A stretch of 64,000 nucleotides of DNA, from assembly GCF_902713425.1 (NCBI RefSeq), contig NC_081201.1:14277362-14341361 (forward strand), read 5' to 3'. The notes under the pieces were generated by a model. That model was not told the origin of the DNA, ran no database searches, and saw only the letters and a list, made by a program, of their open reading frames with translations. A program made the position numbers and the translations under genes. Shown piece by piece: positions 47,856 to 60,664 of this stretch. Origin of the DNA: Acipenser ruthenus. Its lineage: Eukaryota; Chordata; Actinopteri; Acipenseriformes; Acipenseridae. Numbering within the stretch: position 1 is the first letter of the stretch; the number at the start of each line of letters is the position of its first letter.

Positions 47856-47928
47856 GGGGAATTAGCTCAAATGGTAGAGCGCTCACTCAGCATGCAAGAA
47901 GTAGTGGGATCGATACCCGCATTCTTCA
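47856..47928 (+). tRNA. tRNA-Ala (AGC), unit 1, probably decayed
   Basis: GGGGAATTAGCTCAAATGGT and CAGCATGCAAG (anticodon AGC) with GGGATCGATACCC. Two mismatches in the anticodon stem. First of three tandem units. Confidence 0.75.
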
Positions 47929-48121
47929 ATGGATGCTCTTTCTCTATTAAATGGTTGTAAATGTTCAATTTGGTCTTACTTGAGAACAAAAGTTTTTTTA
48001 CTGGTAATGAGGACAAAAAGAAAGAACGAAACCTTTGGCAACTAGTCTGAAACATCAATAAAAATAAGAGAATCATTTTCGCCTAGCTCTGGGCAGCCAC
48101 GTGTCACACTTTGTCAAGTGT

Positions 48122-48194
48122 GGGGAATTAGCTCAAATGGTAGAGCGCTCGCTTAGCATGCGAGAAGTAGTGGGATTGATACCCGCATTCTCCA
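48122..48194 (+). tRNA. tRNA-Ala (AGC), unit 2
   Basis: GGGGAATTAGCTCAAATGGT, CTCGCTTAGCATGCGAG (intact anticodon stem, AGC), GGGATTGATACCC, ATTCTCCA. Well folded. Confidence 0.88.
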
Positions 48195-48465
48195 ATGGAT
48201 GCTCTTTCTTTACTAAATGGTTGGAAAATGTTCAATCTGGGCCCTGTTTCAGAAAGCGGGTTTAGTGAAAACTCAGAGTTAGTTGACTCAGAGTTGAAGG
48301 AAACTCTGGGTTTTTGGTTTCACAAAGCCAGTTCAGCTGAACTCTGAGTCAGTTACTATGGCAACATACTCCGTGAAGCTAACCTGCTCGCTAGCAGGTT
48401 TTCTTCAACTAACCCTGAGTTTCTCCTCTTTAGCTGAAGCCTGCAGACTGAAGGAGGAGTCAGAC

Positions 48466-49762
48466 ATGGCGTGTCCTTTTCTTGAAGAGCCAGTTGATAT
48501 TGAAGCATAAATACTCTGCAGAAATCTCCGTCAGGAGAGGGTGATCAGACCCCGCTTGGATGTTTTATCATTCCCTGATCATCATCTGTTTACATTACCG
48601 TTTTTCTGCTCAATCGATCATTCATCTGAACAATATTCTCAGCCCTCATATCGTTCATATGACACATTGTGGATATTCTTTCAGTTCGGAACAAATTCCT
48701 TGTGTTGCACGTTTTTTTGCCAACGGGAGTTTTCTATATAACATCGGTGACGCTGAGCATATTTCCAAGGCAACCGTCTGTCGGGCTGTCAGAAATGTGA
48801 CTCTAGCACTGAAACGTTTTACTGTACACTTTTGTGGTGTTCCCAAGTCACAGACCTACAAGACTCATCAAAGAAGAATTCCACAGAATTGCAGGTATCA
48901 GTCTAAGCAATAATTAATTTATTTAGTATGAAGCTTTGAGACTTGAAGCACTAATCAGTTAATTTGATATATTTTAGGGTTTCCAGGTGTGATTGGCTGC
49001 ATAGATGGCACTCATGTTCCTATCATAGCTCCTTCAGTAAATGAAGGAGATTATGTGAATAGGAAGTCTTTCCACAGCATTAATGTGCAGGTAGGCGTAA
49101 ATAGTAGCCTTTAGCATTCCAAATGAAAGATACTTCACAATACAGCTACTGCAGCTAATTACTGTTCTGCACTGTGAAGATCATATGTGATGCAGCCCAC
49201 ATCATCAGCAACGTGGAAGCAAAGTGGCCTGGGTCTGTGCATGACTCGCGAATGTTTCGTGAGTGTACACTGAGTGCTAGATTTGCCTGTGGTGAGTTTA
49301 TATATATATATAGCTACATCCTATTATAATCAATATTTTGTTTCCTCCTATTGCAACTGAAAATTTAAACTGTATCCTCGTATTATCATAGGAGAGTTCG
49401 ATGGTTACCTGCTCGGTGACAGAGGGTACCCCTGCCAGCCCTATTTGCTGACCCCTTACTCTGATCCTGAGCCCGGCCCGCAGCAACGTTATAACTTGGC
49501 TCACTGCAGGACACGAGCCAGGGTAGAGATGACCATTGGGATGCTCAAGGCCCGGTTCCAGTGCCTTCGTAGGCTCAGGGTCACCCCAGAAAGGGCATGT
49601 GACATTACTGTGGCATGTGTGATTCTCTACAACATTGCCACAATTAGAGGAGAACAATGTCCTACTCAACCAGTGAACGATCCTAATAATGATCCTGACC
49701 ACCCTGCTGACGCACGAGATGGAAGAGCAGTCAGAGACACAATATGCTACCATCATTTCTGA
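48466..49762 (+). pseudogene. Harbinger (HARBI1-like) transposase, four exons, near-complete
   Basis: Start at 48,466 (MACPFLEEPVDIEA), with a stop soon after (48,508) and a frameshift near 48,592. Then HIVHMTHCGYSF, ISKATVCRAVRNVTLAL, RRIPQNCR. Splice sites are evident: CAG/GTATCAG with TTTTAG/GGTTTCC; AATGTGCAG/GTAGGC with TGTGAAG/ATCATA; GTG/GTGAGT with ATCATAG/GAGAG. DDE residues: [12 protein letters not shown] (D), YLLGDRGYPC (D), CRTRARVEMTIGMLKARF (E). AATAAA at 49,788. It cuts and pastes the element with the Myb protein. Few defects. Confidence 0.82.
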
Positions 49763-50523
49763 CTGACCCATCACCTCCCCAGTGTCAAATAAAGACAATA
49801 TGCCTTTCTTTTTATGAAGTCTTCTTTATTTCCTGCAAGTACAAATGCAGTACAGTAGTTAATATTTTTTATGTTGTTCAAACAAGTAACATCATCCACC
49901 TGTGGGCACCTCACCCACCTTTAACTGATGTTCCAGCAGTTGTATTTCTAGTTTTGCCTTTCGCATCTGCAGCCTTATGTGGTCCATTTCTAAATTACAT
50001 TTTCAATTTGTTTATTTAAGTACACCTTGTACAGCTGTTTCACAGGGAGCTATAGGAACACAAAACAATGGCATTGAATTTCACAGTGCCAGGTCTACTT
50101 AGTTTCATTGTAAGTCATGGGCCAATGCTGAACAACATCTTACTGAGGTAAGTTGTGCTGTGGAGGTGGATGGACCCTCTTCCTCATTGTAATTTCCAGC
50201 ATCTTTTTCGCTCTTACAGAAAAAGAATGTGCAAGTTTTATTTTTGGTACAACACTATCATCAACTGTTAGATGTTACTTTTAAGGTGTGAACCTCAATA
50301 GGTCTCTCTGTATCTTCCCTCTCTGTGGCAGCTGACAAGGTGTCTTCATCATCATCCTCCTGTAATGAAAATTACCAATTTTTGTGTTCTACTTTAACCC
50401 ATTATGAAACATCTGTGGAGTATTAAGAGTACTTACAACTGCATGGAGGTCTGTTATGGCAGAAGGCTCCACCAGACAGATTACACCATCAGTAACTGGT
50501 AGAAGATGAAGAAGATTAGACAG

Positions 50524-51039
50524 TGTAAAAGGATTGCCCTCACTCGGGTTCGTTGCCCCTTTAAGAATACGACCCAGACACGAGAAATGGATTTTTTCCA
50601 GCGCTCACGCGCTAATTTTTTTAATAACACACAAATAAAACAAAGTACACAAAATAAACACCTAGCTCTTCTGAGCAATAACTACACACACAGGAACCTA
50701 ACTATCACAGGACGGCTAAGCCATTTCCCTGTTCCATCAAACTCAACCACACAGGTTTGCACTGTACCTTCTTCTCGGGACTGCCAGGAAGCAGAGCACT
50801 CCTTTCTGCCTCCTTCCATTCAGCAGCCTCGAGCAGACTGCTTGCTCTCTTTTTAAACCCCCGCACCTGGGCTTAATTTCCAATAACGCCCAGGTGCGGA
50901 TGATAATTAACAATAAAACAATTAAACAATACAATAAATCAACACAAATCAAAACAGAACACAAATCAAAACAGTGCATTTCTCTAGCAGGGAGGTTTTA
51001 ACCCCCTCCCTGCTGTTTCTCATAACCCGCTACTTTACA
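50524..51039 (-). repeat. Solo LTR (LTR family 2) inside Harbinger
   Basis: 516 bases with TGTAAA...TTTACA ends and a 4-bp duplication ACAG on both sides. On the minus strand it has TTTAAAAAGAGAGC (TATA-like). No internal region. Class not determined. A fossil. Confidence 0.75.
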
Positions 51040-51840
51040 ACAGTTAAATTATAACTTTACCCAGAAAAGTGCCCCACCTAATGTGAATTTTGTTTTTACA
51101 ACAGTGTGCAGGCCACATCACAATTTTTCAAATATATAACTCTCGAGTCACCTTAAAATAGATCATGATGTCTGAAGGAGTAACAGCAGTCAATTGCAAA
51201 GAATTGTACCACTACAAGAAAATCAGTGTGCAAAGTTGTGTCTAAAATGGATGGGTGGGCGTCACTGAGCTAACACTGGCAAAAGGATGAATGTACAAAT
51301 ATCATTAATTTGAATAACTAACCTCTTATGTAGGCCCTTGTGTCCTGGGGGTTGGTTGGGTCAGATGAGCTTCCTCCAGAGATGCCTTCAGCAATAGGTC
51401 GCCCACTGTTTTGACTGAGGGCCATCTCTCCAGCCTCTGTGAGTGGTGGTGGTGGTGGACCCCCACCTGTTTTTCGGCCCAGCCTTTTTTCTATTGGCTA
51501 TGGAGGTCAAATTTGAACATGTCCAGTAAGCACATATTTGGAGACTTGTATGTTTAGGTTTTACTTTCAAATAGACAATATTAAATACTGGCAGTGTTGG
51601 GATGGCTGAAAAATTTACTTTTTTTTTTGCTTAGAAAATTTCACTAACTACTTAAATATATCACATGTTGAATGTAGCCACTGAATGCGGTTTAATTAGG
51701 TAGGGTAGGCTAAACAACATAACAATTGCTTGTAATGAAGTTATACCTTACCTGTTTGAAGTATATTTCTATATTTCATCTTCAGTTGCTGCCAAGTACG
51801 TTTTGTGCCGGTTGGGTTGCACCTGCATAAATATTAAACA

Positions 51841-51994
<154 letters not shown>

Positions 51995-52595
51995 AATGTT
52001 GAATAAGTAGAACACTCGAGATAAAACTTTTCTTTTTGTTCAATTAATACTCACACATTGACTCGGTCAGCAATTTCCTGCCACGCCAGCTCACGTTATT
52101 TTGCTGCTGCTACGGTATTGCTTTTTTTCTTAAATATATACTCTTATTCTGCATACGCATTCATTAATATTTCTATCTTCTCTGGGGAGAAGTAGAAGGT
52201 TCGAGCCCTTTATTCTCCTGTTGCCATGACGAATCAGGTTATCTGCGTTCTTTTGATGAGGGCTTTTTATCTCCTCATGCACGCGCTTTACTCAGGGTTA
52301 ACTTAACTCAGAGTTGATTGAACTCATTGTTATCAACTGTTCTGAAACCGAAAACTCTGAGTTTGACAACTCAGTTAGTCAACCCAGAGTTCAGGTTTAA
52401 ACTCAGAGTTTGTTAAACCTGCTTTCTGAAACAGGGCCCTAGTCTTCCTTGAGAACAAAAGTTTTTTACTGGTAATGAGGACAAAAAGAAAGAATGAAAC
52501 CTACGGCAAGCACTGTCTGAAACATCATTAAATAAAAATAAGAGAATCATTTTCGCCTAGCTCTGGGCAGCCACGAGTCATTCATTGTCAAGTGT

Positions 52596-52668
52596 GGGGA
52601 ATTAGCTCAAATGGTAGAGCGCTCGCTTAGCATGCGAGAAGTAGCGGGATTGATACCCACATTCTCCA
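52596..52668 (+). tRNA. tRNA-Ala (AGC), unit 3
   Basis: GGGGAATTAGCTCAAATGGT, CTCGCTTAGCATGCGAG, GGGATTGATACCC, ATTCTCCA. Same as unit 2 apart from single bases. Confidence 0.88.
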
Positions 52669-52802
52669 ATGGATGCTCTTTCTTTACTAAATGGTTGGAA
52701 AATGTTCAATCTGGTCTAGACATCGTGGGAGAAGTACAAGTGGACAAGTATAACATAGTTGAAAGCAGGTTGACAGCTGCAGAAGCTACACTAAACTAAA
52801 AA

Positions 52803-53760
52803 AAAAAAAAAAAGGTCTTCAAGCCAGTAATCTGTGACAACTGCATGATGTGGGAAATCCGAGAAAACCCAACAGAGCTCAACCAAGTTTGTGTAAAGTG
52901 CCGCACGATCCAGGACTTGCTTCAGCAATTAAGCCTGCTAGAAAAGGAGCTGGAGGAAATGAGACAGCAACAGGAGCTTGAGGAGCTGACACACCCACAA
53001 TTCATGGAAGTCTGCACCCCTAGCAGACTGAAAGCCACCAGGGAGTTGGAAGAGAGTCAAAACAGCTGGGTTCAGATAGGCAGAAGTAGGGAAAAAAAGA
53101 AACTTCGTCAAACACAACCACCAGAAATCCAGACATCCAACAAATTTGAGCCACTTCAACATTTAGATGACCAAAACCAACATCAAGAGAATGAAAGAAA
53201 CAACATCCAGGACACTATAAAACAGTGCTGGCCAGGCAGCAAAAAGAAGGAAGGTCATGATTGTTGGGGACTCCATATTGAGAAACACAGCAAGTTCAGT
53301 TTGCAGTTTGGACCCTCTTACTACAACAGTGTGCTGCCTTCCAGGAGCCTCATTCAAGCACATCACTGAGAATGTGGACAGACTCCTAGAACGAACAGGA
53401 GACGACCCGGTAGTAGTCGTCCACATCGGTACAAACAACATTGGAAGAGACAGGCCAAGATCCCTGCAAAACAAATTCAGAGAGCTAGGAAGGAAATTAA
53501 AAGACAAGACCAAAACTGTGGTATTTTCTGGGATACTGCCGGCGCCTTGCAAAGGACCATATGGACAGCTGGAAATACAAAATCAAAATGCATGGCTGAA
53601 ATCGTGGTGCACACAGGAAGGCTTCACCTTTCTTGAACATTGGAGCACATTCTACAACAAGGACTATCTATACAGGTGGGACGGACTGCACTTAAACAGA
53701 AAGGGAACCAATCTACTCGGAGAAAGGATCCTTCAGGAGGTCCAGAAGCATTTAAACTAG
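52803..53760 (+). pseudogene. CR1 ORF1: zinc-finger, coiled coil and SGNH esterase
   Basis: N-terminal part (52,845-53,240): VICDNCMMW and VCVKCRT form a C2-C2 zinc-finger-like pair. LLQQLSLLEKELEEMRQQQE is a coiled coil. A one-base shift at about 53,245 leads to the esterase: MIVGDSILRNT (catalytic Ser in GDS), VVHIGTNNIG (Asn block) and WDGLHLNRKG (Asp and His). These are the four SGNH/GDSL blocks known in CR1-like ORF1. It ends HLN and a stop at 53,758. The biochemical role in retrotransposition is unclear; it may act on membranes or lipids. Confidence 0.88.
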
Positions 53761-55855
53761 AAAGGAAGTGGGGAGAAAACAAAAAAACAGAAGGGAGACC
53801 ACATCAAAACAAGGGCAACAATTCAGGTAAGACCACTATTAAATGTATTTATCTTAATGCTAGAAGTCTCAGAAACAAAATGTTAGAACTTGAAGCTACT
53901 GCACTAACAAGTAACTACGATGTGATAGGTGTTACAGAAACTTGGTTGTCTGAGAGTGATGGAGACGAATATAATATTAGTGGGTACACACTATATAGGA
54001 AAGACAGGCAGGACAGAAGAGGTGGAGGGGTAGCGCTATACATAAGAAATAGTCTTCAAGCCCAGGTGTTAAATCAGGACAAAGAAAACAATGCAGAATC
54101 AATATGGGTCAGAATAATGGACACAAATTCAAAGGGCATAATAATAGGAGCATGCTATAGACCGCCAAATTCAGATGCTGAGCAAAATAATCTGTTGTAC
54201 AATGACATTCGAAATGCGTGTAGAAAAGGAGAAGCCATACTAATGGGGGATTTCAACTTCCCCTGTATAAAATGGGAAAACCCGATGGGGGGCACGACGG
54301 ACGAAATTGAAATGGTGGAAATGACAAATGACTGCTTCCTAACGCAATTTGTCAAGGCACCGACTAGAGGGGAGGCATGCCTTGACTTAGTCTTTGCAAA
54401 TAACGAAGACAGAATAACTAAAACAGAGGTCAGAGAGCCATTGGCAAACTCAGACCACAACATGGTCTCATTTGAAATATTTTTTAAAACCCCAAAAGTA
54501 ATGACTAAAGCTAAGGTTTACAATTTTAGAAAAGCAAACTATGAAGGTATGAAATGGAGACTAACAGAAGTAGATTGGAGTAAAATAGAGAAAACATCCA
54601 CAGAAAAAGGATGGCTGTTTTTTTAAAAAATGTAGTACTAGAGGCACAAAAGTAGACAAATCTAAATCTAAAACAAAATGGCCAAAATGGTTTAATAGAT
54701 CAATTAAAAAAAAATATTCAGCGAAAAAAGGCACTTTACAGAGCGTTTAAAAGGGACCAAAAACAAAGTACACAGAAAGAGAACTTGGAACTGCAAACAC
54801 AAGTCAAAAAGGAAGTTAGAAAGGCCAAGAGAGAGATAGAAATCAATATTGCTAAGGGGGCTAAAACCAATTCCAAAATATTTTTCCAATATTATAACAG
54901 CAAGAGAACATTCAAAGAGGAGTTTAAATGTCTAAGAGACACAAGTGGCAAAATCATAGATGAAGAATAAAAAATAGCAAATATATTAAATGATTACTTT
55001 TCACAGGTTTTTGCAAAGGAGGACACGGACAACATGCCCGACATGTCAACCTGTTCCTTTCCAATTTTAAATAACTTTAGCATAACAGAGGCAGAAGTGT
55101 TAAAGGGACTAGAAGCTCTTAAAATAAACAAATCCCCTGGGCCAGATGAGATCCTCCCAATAGTACTCAAAGAAATGAAAGAAGTTATTTACAAACCGCT
55201 ACCCAAGATCATGCAACAGTCTCTTGACACAGGGGTTGTACCGACAGACTGGAAAATAGCAAACATAATACCGATCCACAAAAAGGGAGACAAAACCGAA
55301 CCAGGTAACTACAGACCAATAAGCCTGACTTCTATTATATGTAAACTTATGGAAACTATAATAAGATCCAAAATGGAAAATTACCTATATGGTAACAATA
55401 TCCTGGGAGACAGCCAGCATGGTTTTAGGAAAGGGAGATTGTGTCTAACTAACCTCCTTGACTTTTTTGAGGATGCAACATTGAAAATGGACAACTGCAA
55501 AGCAAACAACATGGTCTATTTAGATTTCTAGAAAGCTTTTGACAAAGTCCCGCATAAAAGATTAATTCTCAAACTGAACGCAGTAGGGATTCAAGGAAAT
55601 GCATGCACATGGATTAGGGAGTGGTTAACAGTTAGAAAACAGAAAGTACTGATTAGAGGAGAAACCTCAAAATGGAGTGAGGTAACCAGTGGTGTACCAC
55701 AGGGATCAGTATTAGGTCCTCTGCTATTTCTAATCTACAATAATGATTTAGATTCTGGTATAGTAAGCAAACTTGTTAAATTTGCAGACGACACAAAAAT
55801 AGGAGGAGTGGCAAACACTGTTGAAGCAGCAAAGGTCATTCAAAATGATCTAGAC

Positions 55856-58421
55856 CAGTGGTTCCCAACCTGGGGTCCGCGCCCCCCTTAGGGGGGCGCC
55901 AGAGTTCACAGGGGGGGCGCGTGATCTCATTTGCTTGAGGTCAAACATGCATAAAATGTTCCACTATAATTTAATTGTAAAATTAATACATTTTAAAATG
56001 TTATTAAAAATCATATGCTTGCAATGCCAAGGCCAATCTAAAAAATAATAATAATGGCAGAGAAACGTAAAAGCAGTAATTCCCCGAAAAAAATTGTGCA
56101 CATCAATGACCCGCGCTCAATCAGTTTCAGCTAGCAGCTCGTTTTTCCTGCAGTCAGAACATTACTATTTTATGAATAAAACAACATGTCTAAGAAACGT
56201 AAAAGTGCTGATGACTCATCATCAAAAAAGAAAGTAAGGCTATATCTCGAGAGTTATCTTAACTTTGGTTTTATTGAAGGACAGGACAGGACTCTGCCAG
56301 AATGTGTCATTTATGGTGAGAAGCTAGCTAATGACAGCATGAAGCCAAGCAAAATGCAACGACACCAGGAAACAAAACACCAGGAGACTATTGGTGAAGG
56401 TCAGGATTTTTTGAGAGGAAGAAGCAGTTGGCACTATCAAAAAGATCCACAGACATCAGAAAAGCATTTGAAAGAGCAGGCAGTGATTTACACAGAGCCA
56501 CGGAGGCGTCATTTGAGTGTTCGCTATTAATTGCCAAGGCTAAAAAGCCGCACAATATTGGAGAGCAGCTAATCAAACCCACCTGCCTGAAAATTGTAGA
56601 GAGGCTGTGTGGCCCACAGGTGGTGGATAAAGTGAGAACCGTCCCACTCTCTGACAACACTGTCAAAGACAGAATTGATAAAATGGCTGGAGATTGCCAA
56701 AACCAGCTGCACAAGAAGCTTAGGAATGTTCCCTTTGCCATTCAGTTGGATGAAACAACAACAGTGTCAGACGAATCCGTGCTCATCGTTTATGTGCAAT
56801 ATATTGACGGTGATGACTTGAAACAAGACATTCTCATGTCTACCAATCTAGCCACAACAACAACAGGCCAAGATATTTTTATAGCTATGGACTCTTATCT
56901 CTCGTCCAACAATCTGCCCTACGAGAATATTGTTGCATGCTGCACTGATGGGGCTGCAGGGTTGATGGGCAAAAACAAGGGATTTAACAGTCGATTGAAG
57001 GAAAAAGCCCCGGGGTGCGCAATTTTCCACTGCATTCTACATCGCCAAGCATTGGCCAGTAAAAAACTTTCGGAAGACCTTAGTAACATCCTGGCAACTG
57101 TTGTTAAAGTTGTAAACTTCATTAAGGCTCGCCCTACTAACAAGAGACTGTTTGCCCAGCTGTGTGAGGATGAAGCGCATCAAACACTGCTGTTACACAC
57201 AGAGGTACGCTGGTTGTCGCATGGACAAGTGCTTGTGCGTTTTATGGAACTGCAGGAAAAAATAAAGGAATTCTTGCAAGATCACAATCGACCACTGTGC
57301 GAACAGCTGACTGATGCGTTTTGGATCAAAACGGCATACCTAGCGGATACATTCACTCTCTACAATGAGACAAACAAGCGGATGCAGGGTCCTGAATCAA
57401 ACGTCATGCAGTGCAAAGACGCTCTCGACGCTTTTGTGCGGAAACTGGAGTACAGAGTTGGAAAAATGTCAAAAGGGGAGCTACAACAATTTCCACTGCT
57501 GATGAAACAGTCTGGTGGCACTGTGCCTGCGTCTTTACGCACTGAGTTTACCCGGCACATGAACATGCTTCGGGAGGAAATTAAATCCCGTTTTGCCGAT
57601 GTTGACGAATACTTATCAAAGGAATCGTGGGTGATGGACCCTTACATTTGCGGTCTCGAGGACGTGGAATACCTCGGCTGTGAAGATGAGCTTGCTGACC
57701 TTCAAGCCGATTCTGTGTCAAAGAAATATTTCCAAGAGAACGGATACAAAATGTTTTGGATTGTCAAAGGACACGCTGTTGCATCCAGACTGGCCAAACA
57801 CGCAGCTACAAGGGTTATTCTACCATTCAGCACTACGTACCTGTCCGAGACGGCCTTCAGCGTGCTTGTAACAATAAAAACAAAAGCCTGTAACAGGCTC
57901 GATGTCCACCAGGACTTTAGGCTGGCTGTCACTAGCATCACACCTGACATCCCATCCCTGGTCAGAGGTATGCAGGCCCAAGGTGGCCATTAGTTTTTTA
58001 AGGAAGGAAAAAGTTATTGATTGTAACTTACTGTTTGTTATTGTTACTTATTGTTATTTTTATAACACATACATTATAGCTGTGTCAAAACCAGTGTTCA
58101 CATGATGTGCATGTGTGTATGCAACAAACTGCCCCGTTTCAGTTAAATGGTCTGAGGGAGATCTAGGACAGAGCTATATAGGTGCTGTTAATCACTTATT
58201 AAGCTGATAATGAATCATTATTATTCTTTTGGTAACAATGTGTGTGTATAGGCCTACAGTTAATTATATACAAGGAAAGAAAAACTATAATTGTTCTAAA
58301 TTTTTGCCAATAAAGATTTGGAATGAATCACTTTATTCTTTTGGTGTGTGGGGGGGGGGGGCTCAGCTTTTCTTAGATACAAGTAGGGGGGGCTCCAAGG
58401 AAAAAAGGTTGGGAACCACTG
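55856..58421 (+). mobile_element. hAT (Charlie/ZBED5-like) transposon, whole, 8-bp duplication
   Basis: Inverted ends CAGTGGTTCCCAACC and GGTTGGGAACCACTG with ATCTAGAC duplicated exactly on both sides. 2,566 bases. One transposase gene with a single frameshift. It inserted into CR1 copy D, so it is younger than that copy. Confidence 0.96.
56186..57993 (+). pseudogene. hAT transposase (ZBED5/Charlie-like), one frameshift
   Basis: Start MSKKRKSADDSSSKKKVRLY at 56,186; BED-type finger with CVIYGEKLA (the second Cys is Tyr) and MQRHQETKH. A frameshift at about 56,405 in a T run leads to the frame that is open to 57,993 (521 codons): IQLDETTTV (catalytic D), CCTDGAAGLMGKNKG (second D), HCILHRQALASKKL, EVRWLSHGQVL. 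The C-terminal dimerisation region near TTYLSETAFSVLVTIKTKAC carries the SE of the catalytic triad. About 600 residues, the usual size. Only the shift and the lost Cys separate it from a normal enzyme. Confidence 0.92.
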
Positions 58422-59215
58422 ATCTAGACAGTATTTAGAACTGGGCAGACACATGGCAAATGACATTTAATAGAGAAAAGTGTAAAGTACTGCATGCAGG
58501 CAATACAGCATTATACATATCATATGGGAGATACTGAAATTGAAGAAGGAATCTATGAAAAAGACCTAGGAGTTTATGTTGACTCAGAAATGTCTTCATC
58601 TAGACAATGTGGGGAAGCTATAAAAAAGGCCAACAAGATGCTCGGATATATTGTGAGAAGTGTTGAATTTAAATCAAGGGAAGTAATTTTAAAACTTTAC
58701 AATGCATTAGTAAGACCTCACCTAGAATATTGTGTTCAGTTCTGGTCACCTCGTTACAAAAAGGATATTGCTGCTCTAGAAAGAGTGCAAAGGAGAGCAA
58801 CCACAATTATCCCGGGTTTAAAAGGCATGTCGTATGCAGACAGGCTAAAAGAATTTAATCTATTCAGTCTTGAACAAAGAAGACTACGCGGCGATCTGAT
58901 TCAAGCATTCAAAATCCTAAAAGGTATAGACAATGTTGACCCAGGGGACTTTTTTGACCTGAAAAAAGAAACAAGGACCAGGGATCACAATAGGAGATTA
59001 GATAAAGGGGCATTCAGAACAGAAAATAGGAGGCACTTTTTTACACAGAGAATTGTGAGGGTATGGAACCAACTCCCCAGTACTGTTGTTGAAGCTGACA
59101 CCCTGGGATCCTTCAAGAAGCTGCTTGATGAGATTCTGGGATCAATAAGCTACTAACAACCAAACAAGCAAGATGGGCTGAATGGCCTCCTCTCGTTTGT
59201 AAACTTTCTTATGTT

Positions 59216-60660
59216 CTTCTTAATTTAGAAACAAGTTAGTTGCTGCTAGGAGTAGTTCCTTGTTAGATTTACACTATTTGTTTATCCATTACGATTAAAA
59301 GGTTGATCATAAATATTTTATGTGGTTCTGTTTTATTCTCTTAATACAATTGTGCTTTATACTGGTTGCATATGTTTGTTGGCATATACAACCAGTTCAA
59401 TTGACCTTTTCCCTGGTTGTACAACAGGAAATTGAGTCAGTTTTGCTTGCATTTGTCTACTCAGTGTAGCAATGGCCTGAGATTTACTAAAAACAGAGTC
59501 TGAAGTTGTAAGTCAAACGACAAACTGTAAACTTGGCTTAAACATTTCAGCTTGTACTTTTTGATATTTCATTTTATGTTTAGATGGCACATTAACTTTA
59601 ATTTAATGATGGCACCAGTCTTAACCATGAAAATAACAATGGAACAGAAGAAATGTGCGGTGTGAAATGGGAGCAAATGTACAACAACATGTAGCTGCCA
59701 CCAGGGCAGTGAAAGGGGGTAGTGACTTCTACAAAACAGCAGCTACATCGTTTAGAAAACTAGTTACAGCCTCAGTTACAATTAGTTACTTCGCAGGGGA
59801 TCCCCGTGAACACACCCCCTGCCTTGGCTTTATAAAACGAAATCAGCCGTGCTGTACCTAAAATATATACTGTTCAAGTGTACTCAATCTAAAAAAAAAC
59901 TAAAAAAAAACTAAAAAACATATATATTTGGCCAATTATCACTGTATAGTGTAAATATGAACTACAGAAACACAATCACATTGCTTTTTGAAGTAATTTA
60001 TCTACCTAAATAGCTGATAAGTAACGAAGAAATGACATATGATGTCTATATAGTACATAAACATGTAAGGAAACAGGCTAGTATTGATTATTCAATGTCT
60101 AAATATATATCGCGACCTAAAAATGCATAAGCGAAATGGGAGCAATAACAGAAATAAAAAAGGCTGCGGAAAATCAGGGTGAAATAAATATGCAGCACTC
60201 ACGAAAATAGAAAAGTATGATGAAACTTTATTTTATGTGAAAATAAGCGAAATGTGAACCACAACAAAATACATAAATATGACTTCTATATCTGTGATCA
60301 AATAATAAAACAAATCTTAAATCAAGATCTTCAGTCCCACAAATAGTAGTAGGCTAATGCAAAAGTGGCATTGCAATGCAGACGAATATCTTTCTGTTTG
60401 TTTTTGCGCAGCAATTTCAACTACAGTATTCATTGTTGAATAAAAGCACAATCTTAAAACTTTGTTTTTGTATTTTGTGGGACGGTGATGGGGCAAGTAG
60501 ACTCATAACAATCTCTTATAGACATGTTTATTGAAAATATGGTGCTCGATGATGTCATTACGGCACAACGTCACTGCCTCTTTGGCTTACAACGCATGCT
60601 CACACGCCTGCCCTGAGAGAAGTACCCCCTGCTGTTTTATGCAAGTGTAAACGCGCTGTT
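59216..60660. other. No recognisable gene
   Basis: A+T-rich sequence. Short open frames (for example 59,655-59,861) have no recognisable similarity, and no RNA gene or repeat was found. Confidence 0.3.
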
Positions 60661-60664
60661 TCAG

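Larger units (their letters stand above)
53829..59156 (+). pseudogene. CR1 ORF2: endonuclease and reverse transcriptase, broken
   Basis: Endonuclease (53,829-54,480): CIYLNARSLRNK, VTETWL, GACYRPPN, LMGDFNFP, SDHNMVSFEI. After a shift near 54,600 the linker is readable in another frame. RT (55,034-55,860): INKSPGPDEILP, NYRPISLTS, HGFRKGR, LDF-stop-KAFDKVPHK, [27 protein letters not shown]. hAT follows. The C-terminal part (58,520-59,156) ends with VRVWNQLPSTVVEADTLGSF. Stops are at 54,968, 55,529 and 58,436, with a few shifts besides. Otherwise all domains are in order. Confidence 0.88.
52720..59215 (+). mobile_element. CR1-clade LINE, copy D, nearly full length, with hAT insertion
   Basis: This copy has ORF1 with an esterase domain, ORF2 with endonuclease and RT, and a 3' tail ending in TTATGTTCTT. 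ORF1 esterase is characteristic of CR1-like elements. A hAT element (55,856-58,421) interrupts ORF2 just after RT. The 5' limit is uncertain. Apart from the hAT and a handful of stops and shifts it is complete, and it is the best reference for copies A-C. Confidence 0.92.
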
